7,637 nt of DNA from Dehalococcoidia bacterium CG2_30_46_9. Lineage in GTDB: Bacteria; Chloroflexota; Dehalococcoidia; GIF9; AB-539-J10. Position 1 is the first letter of the stretch. Each line of letters begins with the position of its first letter. The position numbers were made by a program, and so were the translations under genes. Where the stretch lies: assembly GCA_001873005.1 (NCBI GenBank), contig MNYE01000034.1:1-7637 (forward strand). Direction: 5' to 3'. Of the stretch, positions 1 through 4,463 are shown piece after piece. The notes beneath the pieces are model-generated. The model was not told the DNA's origin. It did no database searches and saw only the letters and a program-made list of their open reading frames with translations.

Positions 1-87
1 GTATTCACACATAAGCAAGTGCCCTGCAACGTTGGCGGCATCTCCCTAGGACAGGCAATCGTTGCCAATTTCGCTGTGGCAAGTTAA
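1..87 (+). CDS. hypF: HypF C-terminal end (carbamoyltransferase), partial
   Basis: Reading frame 1 is open from the window edge to TAA at 85-87 and encodes 28 residues ending in the HypF C-terminal signature: QVPCNVGGISLGQAIVA resembles the family pattern P-x-N-D-G-G-I-x-L-G-Q-A. HypF uses carbamoyl phosphate and ATP to carbamoylate the C-terminal cysteine of HypE, the first step of cyanide ligand synthesis; it acts in the cytoplasm. The position directly upstream of hypC, hypD and hypE supports the call. One oddity is visible: the Asp normally found in the NDGG motif is Val here (codon GTT, 31-33). In the family this Asp belongs to the metal site of the Kae1-like domain, so a change would matter. 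Only the tail is visible, so nothing can be said about the acylphosphatase, zinc finger or YrdC domains. Confidence 0.82.
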   Translation, partial: VFTHKQVPCNVGGISLGQAIVANFAVAS

Positions 88-97
88 AATAAACTTG

Positions 98-116
98 TCC
101 TGAACTTGATTCAGGA
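98..116. repeat. Perfect palindrome (REP-like) between hypF and the small gene
   Basis: TCCTGAA (98-104) and TTCAGGA (110-116) form a perfect 7-bp inverted repeat around the 5-nt spacer CTTGA. The sequence resembles the short CCTGAA/TTCAGG repeats that recur between genes in many bacterial genomes. It ends only 2 nt before the AAGGAGG ribosome binding site of the next gene, so in RNA the hairpin could affect access to that site. No T-run follows, so it is not an intrinsic terminator. The palindrome is seen directly; membership of a genome-wide family is inferred. Confidence 0.6.
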
Positions 117-118
117 TT

Positions 119-125
119 AAGGAGG
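119..125 (+). promoter_or_regulatory. Strong Shine-Dalgarno site of the 73-aa gene
   Basis: AAGGAGG, a full Shine-Dalgarno match, lies 5 nt before the ATG at 131. It is the clearest ribosome binding site in the window and fixes the start of the small upstream gene as real. The genes that follow in the operon have weaker or distant sites. Confidence 0.8.
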
Positions 126-130
126 TATAA

Positions 131-352
131 ATGGCTGAAGTACAACAGGAAATAAAGCTGACTGAAGAGCAAGAGAAGGAAGGCTACGGGATAGAACGGG
201 AGGGGGATCGTGTGCTTGTGTGGCATAAGAAAAATCAAATAGCTCTCTTATACTCCTCACCCGATATTGGTAAGAAAGTTCAGGATGTGGTAAAGAAGAG
301 GCGGCGAGAACTTCAAGAAGTCTACGAAAAGACCGGCTGGAAGCAAGAATAA
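131..352 (+). CDS. Small charged hypothetical protein in the hyp operon (73 aa)
   Basis: I do not recognise a named family. The gene is supported by its strong AAGGAGG ribosome site, its intact frame and its placement 43 nt after hypF and 2 nt before hypC in the same orientation. The 73-residue product is soluble and highly charged, with no signal peptide or membrane segment. The N-terminus is acidic and Glu/Gln-rich (about residues 1-24). A short beta-like core follows (DRVLVWHKKNQIALL, 27-40), then a basic helix containing KKRRREL (55-61) and a C-terminal EKTGW (66-70). There are no cysteines, so metal or cluster binding through thiols is unlikely. Co-transcription with hyp genes suggests an accessory part in hydrogenase maturation or simple hitch-hiking; neither can be decided from the sequence. 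The minus-strand frames over this region look like shadows. Confidence 0.75.
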   Translation: MAEVQQEIKLTEEQEKEGYGIEREGDRVLVWHKKNQIALLYSSPDIGKKVQDVVKKRRRELQEVYEKTGWKQE

Positions 353-354
353 AC

Positions 355-582
355 ATGTGTCTTGCCATTCCGGTAAAAGTGGTCTCCATAGAGGGCAATG
401 AGGCTGAAGCAGAGATTGCTGGGGTGAAACGCCGGGTTAGCATTGTGCTTACCCCAGAAGTAAAACTAGGTGACTATGTACTGCTCCACACAGGCTATGC
501 CATAGGAGTCGTTGATGAAGCTGAGGCGGAGGAGACCCTGAAGCTCCTGGAGGAGATAGTAAGTCTAAGTGAAGTTCATTGA
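355..582 (+). CDS. hypC: HypC/HybG/HupF family [NiFe]-hydrogenase maturation chaperone
   Basis: The 75-residue product starts with MCLAIP, the HypC hallmark. After removal of Met, Cys2 becomes the N-terminal residue that contacts the iron of the Fe(CN)2CO unit and the hydrogenase large-subunit precursor. The conserved LLHTGYAI segment with His45 is also present (42-50), as in the OB-fold of the family, followed by an acidic C-terminal helix. Length is normal (family about 70-90 aa). HypC forms a complex with HypD for iron-ligand assembly and then carries the product to the large subunit in the cytoplasm. The start lies 2 nt after the upstream stop and has no good ribosome site of its own, so translation is probably coupled. 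Its 3' end overlaps hypD by 14 nt. No abnormality is seen. Confidence 0.96.
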   Translation: MCLAIPVKVVSIEGNEAEAEIAGVKRRVSIVLTPEVKLGDYVLLHTGYAIGVVDEAEAEETLKLLEEIVSLSEVH

Positions 583-1669
583 TGAGTATCAAGATAGTAA
601 GCTAGCTAAGGGATTAGCCGGAAGAATTGCTGGGCGCTCTACCAAGCCCGTCAGGTTAATGGAATTCTGTGGCGGGCATACCCATGCCATACTGCGATAT
701 GGAATTCGCCAATTAGTTCCTAAGACAGTCGAAATGAGGTCAGGGCCGGGCTGTCCTGTGTGTGTTACCGCAACTGCTGATTTGGATAAGTCCATCGCTC
801 TGGCTCACTTGCCCGAAGTTATCATCACCACATTCGGGGATATGATGAGAGTCCCTGGTAGCTACTCCAGCTTGCAACAGGCAAAAGCTGAGGGGGCAGA
901 TATACGAATAGTTTATTCCACCACAGATGCCGTAGAGATAGCTAAAGCCAATCCTGAGAAATCGGTCATCTTTATTGGCATCGGCTTTGAGACTACGGCA
1001 CCAACAATAGCTGCCTCCATAATTAAGGCACAGCAAGAGAAAATAGAAAATTTCCAAGTTCTGTCCCTTAACAAATTGACTCCACCAGTGATGAAAGCAC
1101 TGCTCGGTTTAGGCGAAGTAAAGCTAGACGGCATCATTTGCCCTGGACACGTCAGCGTCATAATTGGTTCCTATCCTTATAAATTCATCCCGCAGAATTA
1201 TGGTGTTGCCTGTGTTATCTCGGGATTTGAACCATTGGATATCCTGCTATGCATTGATAAACTGGTAGAACAATTTGAAAATGGTCAGCCAAGAGTGGAG
1301 ATAGCTTATCTTCGCGGAGTAAAACCAGAGGGGAATAGGAAAGCCTTGCAATTGATGGAAGAGGTTTTCGAGACTGGTGAAGCCAACTGGCGAGGAATTG
1401 GAATTGTACCCCAAAGTGGTTTGAAGATAAAAAGGAAATATGAGTGCTTCGATGCAGAAAAGGCTTTTTCGGGATTGCTTCGCTTTGCTCGCAATGACAA
1501 GCCAGTGAGGGAACCAAAAGAATGTCGCTGTGGAGATGTAATCCGGGGGGCAGCTACACCACTTGAGTGCAAGCTCTTTAGAAGGGTTTGCACTCCGGAA
1601 AGCCCTGTAGGTCCCTGCATGGTCTCCAGTGAAGGCGCTTGTGCCGCCTACTATCAATTTTGTGGCTAG
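569..1669 (+). CDS. hypD: HypD, Fe-S protein of Fe(CN)2CO assembly, with an in-frame repeat insertion
   Basis: This 366-residue protein is HypD, the [4Fe-4S] protein that with HypC assembles the Fe(CN)2CO group of [NiFe] hydrogenases. Visible signatures are FCGGHTH with Cys34, GPGCPVC with Cys62 and Cys65 (the spacing of 28 and 3 equals Cys41/69/72 of E. coli HypD), GIGFETTAPT, CPGHVSVIIG and SGFEPLDIL. The C-terminal cysteine-rich cluster region contains ECRCGDVIRG, ECKLF, VCTPESPVGPCMVSSEGAC and a final FCG. The start is GTG at 569, giving the typical MKFIDEY beginning; a GGAGGAG stretch lies about 13 nt upstream, and translation is likely coupled to hypC by the 14-nt overlap. Residues about 301-310 (SGLLRFARND) are not expected in the family. 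They are encoded by a REP-like repeat lying just before the EPKECRCG cluster motif. The frame is intact, so the protein is probably functional. Confidence 0.96.
   Translation: MKFIDEYQDSKLAKGLAGRIAGRSTKPVRLMEFCGGHTHAILRYGIRQLVPKTVEMRSGPGCPVCVTATADLDKSIALAHLPEVIITTFGDMMRVPGSYSSLQQAKAEGADIRIVYSTTDAVEIAKANPEKSVIFIGIGFETTAPTIAASIIKAQQEKIENFQVLSLNKLTPPVMKALLGLGEVKLDGIICPGHVSVIIGSYPYKFIPQNYGVACVISGFEPLDILLCIDKLVEQFENGQPRVEIAYLRGVKPEGNRKALQLMEEVFETGEANWRGIGIVPQSGLKIKRKYECFDAEKAFSGLLRFARNDKPVREPKECRCGDVIRGAATPLECKLFRRVCTPESPVGPCMVSSEGACAAYYQFCG
1470..1499. repeat. REP-like sequence inserted in frame within hypD
   Basis: The 30-nt stretch resembles the interspersed bacterial repeat whose reverse complement reads TGTCATTGCGAGCRAAGCG. 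It contains ATTGC (1474-1478) and GCAAT (1491-1495) as short inverted arms. It translates as about ten residues, GLLRFARND plus a flanking residue, which interrupt the expected link between FDAEKAF and EPKECRCG of HypD. Its length is a multiple of three, so the frame is preserved. The reverse complement shares TGTCATT-NN-GAGC with the left arm of the intergenic element at 3918-3981, suggesting the same superfamily. Confidence 0.65.
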
Positions 1670-1681
1670 AAAGCCACAGAA
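1658..1681 (+). promoter_or_regulatory. Stem-loop across the hypD stop codon
   Basis: TGTGGCT (1661-1667) pairs with AGCCACA (1672-1678) around the 4-nt loop AGAA. A G-U pair and two further A-U pairs extend the stem to about 10 bp. The TAG stop (1667-1669) lies at the stem-loop boundary. No T-run follows, so it is not a classical terminator. It may mark an RNA processing or partial attenuation point between hypD and the following gene, which has its own 51-nt leader. The structure is seen; the role is inferred. Confidence 0.4.
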
Positions 1682-1720
1682 AAGAAAACATCTAAATAAG
1701 AAATACAAATTTAAAGCAAG

Positions 1721-2272
1721 ATGAATGGATTGAAAGATTATAGTGGGGAATTTAACCCTGATATAAAATTTGAAGATTTCTCCAAAGATGTTCTTATAGA
1801 ATTACTAAAGTTATATTCCAGGCTATATTTAGCTATAGATGGATTTTGGTATCTCGCTATTAAGGAAAGAGTCAGCAACGAGGAAGCTTTGTTATGCGAT
1901 ATACGGGCTTGGGAAAGGGAAGTTAAGTATGAAATGAACAGGCTCGTGAAATTACTAAAAATCCAAGGAAATGATGTCGTTACCCTTATGAAAGCTCTTC
2001 AGATGGTCCCCTGGTTTCGGAATCTTGAATATAGTATGAAGATTATAAATAGAAATGATGCTGTGCTTACTATTACTCGCTGTCCAACATTAGAGGCATT
2101 GGAAAAGGAAGGGGAGGGAAGAGAGGAAACCATCTGCAAACTGGTGGATGCCGAGATCTATAAGGAGTATGCTAAGTTTTTTAATCCCAGTATGAAAGTA
2201 AAGTACCTAAAGTTACCTTCTAAACAAAGCAAAGAGGAAATCTGCTGCCAATGGGAGTTTAAAGTAGGGTAA
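1721..2272 (+). CDS. DUF6125-like protein of unknown function between hypD and hypE
   Basis: The 183-residue product resembles the uncharacterised family DUF6125, which is distantly similar to L-2-amino-thiazoline-4-carboxylate hydrolase-like proteins; this is recalled similarity, not a search. Recognisable parts are a helical N-terminal half with LLKLYSRLYLAIDGFWYLA (about 28-46) and a middle WEREVKYEMNRL (64-75). Cys121 sits in TRCPTLEALEKEG, Cys139 in TICK, and Cys175/Cys176 in the terminal ICCQWEFKV. A YAKFFNPSMKV segment lies at 150-160. The three spaced cysteine positions could form a metal or catalytic site, but this is inference. It has no signal peptide or clear membrane span. The gene follows hypD after 51 nt, lacks a strong ribosome site and ends 15 nt before hypE. 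It looks more AT-rich than its neighbours, hinting at later recruitment into the operon. Confidence 0.85.
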   Translation: MNGLKDYSGEFNPDIKFEDFSKDVLIELLKLYSRLYLAIDGFWYLAIKERVSNEEALLCDIRAWEREVKYEMNRLVKLLKIQGNDVVTLMKALQMVPWFRNLEYSMKIINRNDAVLTITRCPTLEALEKEGEGREETICKLVDAEIYKEYAKFFNPSMKVKYLKLPSKQSKEEICCQWEFKVG

Positions 2273-2287
2273 GACTCTGGAGTAAAG

Positions 2288-3331
2288 ATGAATAATTCCT
2301 ATTTATCTTTTCATGACAGGGCCCGAAAAAATGAGGTTATCCTTCTGGCTCATGGCAGCGGTGGCAAACTCAGCCACGATTTGGTGGAGAAGAAATTTCT
2401 CCCTTTCCTGGCTAATCCTGTGTTGAACAAATTGGATGACTCCGCTATTTTTGAAGCCAGTGGACATTTAGCTTTCACTACTGATAGCTATGTAGTCAAT
2501 CCCATCTTTTTCCCTGGTGGAGACATCGGTAAGTTGGCTGTGTGCGGCACAGTTAATGATTTAGCTATGAGCGGAGCCACGCCCCTGTATCTGAGTCTCT
2601 CGGCAATTATAGAAGAAGGTTTTCCTCTAGGTGAACTTGAGCAAATAATGCAGTCAATAAAGGCAACAACTGAAGAGGCTGAAGTAAAAATAATTACCGG
2701 TGATACCAAAGTGGTAAACCGAGGGCAGGCTGATAAGATATTCATAAACACCTCAGGAATAGGAATAATTCCTCCGGGAATCGATATCGCAGGGGCCAAC
2801 GCTAAAACTGGAGATAAAGTTATCTTAAGTGGCACTATTGGTGACCACGGCATAGCCATAATGAGCCAACGCGAAGGCTTGAAATTCTCCATCCCCATAG
2901 GAAGTGACTGTTGCCCATTGAGCAAATTAGTATCTGAGATGCTGGATGCTTCGCCAATAATTCATTGTCTCCGTGACCCTACCAGGGGTGGCCTGGCTAC
3001 TACCCTTAATGAGTTTGCGAGGCAATCTAATGTGGGTATCGTAATAGAAGAAGATAAAGTGCCCATAAAGGAAGGAGTCAGGGCTGCGTGTGAGCTTTTA
3101 GGTTTTGACCCTATTTATGTTGCCAATGAAGGTAAATTGGTAGCCATAGTCGATCCTTGTGAGGCTGAGAAAGTCCTGGTCAGGATGAGGCAAAATAAAT
3201 ATGGCAAAGATGCTGCCATCATTGGAGAAGTGGTTAACGACCACCCGAGAAGAGTAATAATGAAGACAAAACTAGGTCCCTCCCGAATTGTTGATATGCT
3301 TTCCGGGGAACTATTACCAAGAATATGCTAG
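2288..3331 (+). CDS. hypE: HypE, carbamoyl-dehydratase forming the hydrogenase cyanide ligand
   Basis: The 347-residue protein is a PurM/SelD-type ATP-binding protein. HypE receives a carbamoyl group from HypF on its C-terminal Cys, dehydrates it with ATP to a thiocyanate and donates cyanide to iron held by HypC-HypD. The essential tail PRIC is present with Cys347 as the last residue. Other signatures are the Gly-rich LLAHGSGGKLS near residue 19, KLDDSAIFE near 48, TTDSYVV, CGTVNDLAMSGATPLYL (86-102), ITGDTKVV, and DPTRGGLATTLNE in the C-terminal domain. Length is normal. A TGGAG element about 5 nt before the ATG supports the start. The 3' end overlaps the protease start by 7 nt. No key residue is missing, so the HypE step looks intact even though the HypF tail shows an odd substitution. 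Confidence 0.97.
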   Translation: MNNSYLSFHDRARKNEVILLAHGSGGKLSHDLVEKKFLPFLANPVLNKLDDSAIFEASGHLAFTTDSYVVNPIFFPGGDIGKLAVCGTVNDLAMSGATPLYLSLSAIIEEGFPLGELEQIMQSIKATTEEAEVKIITGDTKVVNRGQADKIFINTSGIGIIPPGIDIAGANAKTGDKVILSGTIGDHGIAIMSQREGLKFSIPIGSDCCPLSKLVSEMLDASPIIHCLRDPTRGGLATTLNEFARQSNVGIVIEEDKVPIKEGVRAACELLGFDPIYVANEGKLVAIVDPCEAEKVLVRMRQNKYGKDAAIIGEVVNDHPRRVIMKTKLGPSRIVDMLSGELLPRIC

Positions 3332-3894
3332 AATTTCAACCTAAAATCGTTGTCCTGGGTATAGGTAACTTACTCCTCCGAGATGAGGGGATAGGAGTCC
3401 AGATAGTAAAAATGCCCAGTGTCATTTTTTGTAGTTGCCTGATTCATCAGGCAGAATTGCCCAATAAATTGGGCAACTACTATCCCAATTTAGCAATCAT
3501 AGATGGTGGCACTTCCCCTGAAATCATGTCCCTCGTTGAGGGCGCTGACAAACTAATCATAATTGATGCCGTTAAAGGGGGCAAAGAACCCGGCACGATT
3601 TACCGTTTTACCATTGATGATGTAGACCTAGGTTCGCCATGTAGCGCGGAGGATTGTGCAGCACATAAAGATACAGGACTTCAAGTCTATCAGAAGCTAT
3701 CCTTACACCAGATAGACATAGTGGATAATTTGCGAATGTTAAGTTTGATTGGTAAACAACCAAGAAATATTGTTATTATTGGTATCGAGCCCAGGACAAT
3801 AGAGCCTGGGCTGGAACTGTCGCCGGAAATACAAAGCAAAATACCGGAAATTACCCGATTAGTAAGAGATGAAATACGAAATACTAAACCCTAA
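3325..3894 (+). CDS. Hydrogenase maturation endopeptidase (HyaD/HybD/HycI family) with in-frame palindrome
   Basis: The 189-residue protein belongs to the nickel-dependent proteases that cleave the C-terminal extension of the hydrogenase large subunit after nickel insertion. The signature VLGIGNLLLRDEGIGV (10-25) is followed by IDGGT (59-63), ADKLIIIDAV (74-83) and LSLHQIDIVDNL (125-136). The expected metal ligands are Glu21, Asp81 and His128, matching Glu16, Asp62 and His93 of E. coli HybD. The 21-81 spacing is 60 residues against 46 in HybD, an excess of 14. It coincides with the palindromic segment at 3431-3480, which encodes residues 36-52 (CSCLIHQAELPNKLGNY). The 81-128 spacing is also longer than in HybD, and a Cys-containing stretch at 103-122 accounts for it. 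The ATG overlaps the hypE stop by 7 nt and has no close ribosome site, indicating coupled translation. Which hydrogenase subunit it serves cannot be told. Confidence 0.9.
   Translation: MLEFQPKIVVLGIGNLLLRDEGIGVQIVKMPSVIFCSCLIHQAELPNKLGNYYPNLAIIDGGTSPEIMSLVEGADKLIIIDAVKGGKEPGTIYRFTIDDVDLGSPCSAEDCAAHKDTGLQVYQKLSLHQIDIVDNLRMLSLIGKQPRNIVIIGIEPRTIEPGLELSPEIQSKIPEITRLVRDEIRNTKP
3431..3480. repeat. Composite cloverleaf palindrome inside the protease gene
   Basis: The 50-nt segment has outer arms GTAGTT (3431-3436) and AACTAC (3475-3480). They enclose two perfect hairpins: GCCTGAT/ATCAGGC with loop TC (3437-3452) and GCCCAAT/ATTGGGC with loop AA (3459-3474). The hairpins are separated by AGAATT, giving a three-way-junction fold. 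An alternative outer stem of 9 bp (3431-3439 with 3472-3480) is also possible. It lies where the protein has about 14 residues more than HybD, and translation runs through without a stop. It looks like an inserted palindromic element that became coding sequence. Confidence 0.75.
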
Positions 3895-3917
3895 AATCAT
3901 AATAACCGCTCCCTTGG

Positions 3918-3981
3918 TGTCATTCTGAGCGAGTGTAACGAGCGAAGAATCTAGAGACCCTTCGTTTCGCTCAGGGTGACA
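3918..3981. repeat. Intergenic REP/MITE-like palindromic element
   Basis: The ends TGTCATTCTGAGCGA (3918-3932) and TCGCTCAGGGTGACA (3967-3981) are inverted repeats. They match at 13 of 15 positions, with the two mismatches forming G-U pairs in RNA. An inner CGAAG/CTTCG pair (3943-3947, 3960-3964) adds a second stem. The sequence resembles the interspersed repeat GTCATTCTGAGCGAAG seen in many genomes. It encodes nothing, and no transposase is present. It lies 24 nt after the protease stop; it could form a strong hairpin that marks the end of the hyp transcript, although no T-run follows. No clear target duplication is seen. Confidence 0.7.
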
Positions 3982-4022
3982 TAAGGGTAGCTGAACAGTC
4001 ACAAACCCTAATTGCAATTTGG

Positions 4023-4058
4023 ATTTAGGATTTGTTTAGGAATTAGAATTTAGGATTT
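4023..4058 (+). repeat. AT-rich direct repeat in the acpS leader
   Basis: ATTTAGGATTT occurs exactly at 4023-4033 and 4048-4058, 25 nt apart, with a related TTTAGGAATT between them. Just upstream is the perfect palindrome AATTGCAATT (4010-4019). TAGAAT (4044-4049) differs from TATAAT at one base and could be the -10 box of an acpS promoter, but no good -35 is seen at the usual distance. This low-complexity leader is the only sequence in the 3982-4066 gap. Confidence 0.4.
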
Positions 4059-4066
4059 AACTTCAA

Positions 4067-4426
4067 ATGACTTCCATTGGCGTTGATATCATAGAGGTAG
4101 AGCGTATTGAATCAGCCATTAGGCAATGGGGAGAGCGCTTCCTAAAGCGAATTTACACTGAAGTTGAGCTTAAAATATGCCAGGATAGGGCTTCATCTTT
4201 AGCCGCTCGATTTGCTGCCAAGGAGGCAGTAATGAAGGTATTGGGCACCGGTACCAGAGGCATAGGCTGGAAAGAGATTGAAATTCTCTCTGACGGCCTG
4301 GGCAAGCCACTAGTCAAGCTTTATGGTAAAGCTAAAAGTAAAGCCGAGGAGCTAAACTTAAGAGAATTTTCTATCAGCCTTTCTGATACCAAGCAATATG
4401 CCATTGCCACAGCCATAGGCACGTAG
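4067..4426 (+). CDS. acpS: Holo-[acyl-carrier-protein] synthase
   Basis: The 119-residue protein matches AcpS, which transfers 4'-phosphopantetheine from CoA to a serine of acyl carrier protein in the cytoplasm, activating fatty acid synthesis. The N-terminal IGVDIIEVERI (4-14) holds the Mg-binding Asp7, and RFAAKEAVMKVLGTG (48-62) holds Glu53. GLGKPLVKL (78-86) and the terminal SLSDTKQYAIATA (104-116) are also typical. Length is normal for the trimeric AcpS type. In most family members the last motif reads S-H-T-K; here the His is Asp107 (codon GAT, 4385-4387), a single-base change from CAT. The gene is preceded by a repeat and an AT-rich leader and is probably not part of the hyp transcript. 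The ribosome site is weak. Its final codons and stop overlap a sequence that is duplicated upstream of comM. Confidence 0.93.
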   Translation: MTSIGVDIIEVERIESAIRQWGERFLKRIYTEVELKICQDRASSLAARFAAKEAVMKVLGTGTRGIGWKEIEILSDGLGKPLVKLYGKAKSKAEELNLREFSISLSDTKQYAIATAIGT

Positions 4427-4454
4427 CTAGCAAAGCTTCTTACCTGCTATAATT
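4400..4454 (+). repeat. Copy 1 of a degenerate 55-bp duplication (acpS end plus typA promoter)
   Basis: This stretch covers the last acpS codons, its stop and the typA promoter. It aligns with 6351-6406 at 48 of 53 paired positions, with gaps of 1, 2 and 2 bases. The 31-nt core 4424-4454 matches 6376-6406 at 28 of 31 positions without gaps. The alignment was made by eye. Confidence 0.7.
4445..4453 (+). promoter_or_regulatory. Extended -10 promoter of typA, probably leaderless
   Basis: TGCTATAAT is a perfect extended -10 element (TGN plus TATAAT at 4448-4453). No good -35 hexamer is seen at 17 nt upstream, which an extended -10 can compensate. Only 10 nt separate the box from the typA ATG at 4464, so transcription should start within about 3 nt of the start codon. 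No Shine-Dalgarno sequence exists there, which fits leaderless translation. Confidence 0.7.
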
Positions 4455-4463
4455 AACAACAAT

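Noticed and set aside
98..116. Intrinsic terminator after hypF
   Set aside because: The palindrome has no T-run, and the operon continues with closely spaced genes.
1470..1499. Possibility that hypD is a pseudogene disrupted by a repeat
   Set aside because: The frame continues without a stop and all C-terminal cysteine motifs follow, so the gene looks intact.
2488..2925. Long open frame on the minus strand within hypE, and similar antisense frames elsewhere
   Set aside because: These lie opposite strongly conserved genes, lack ribosome sites and show no family motifs; they are shadows of the coding strand.
3325..3331. Frameshift between hypE and the protease
   Set aside because: The 7-nt overlap is ordinary; hypE ends in its proper PRIC tail and the protease begins with its normal N-terminus.
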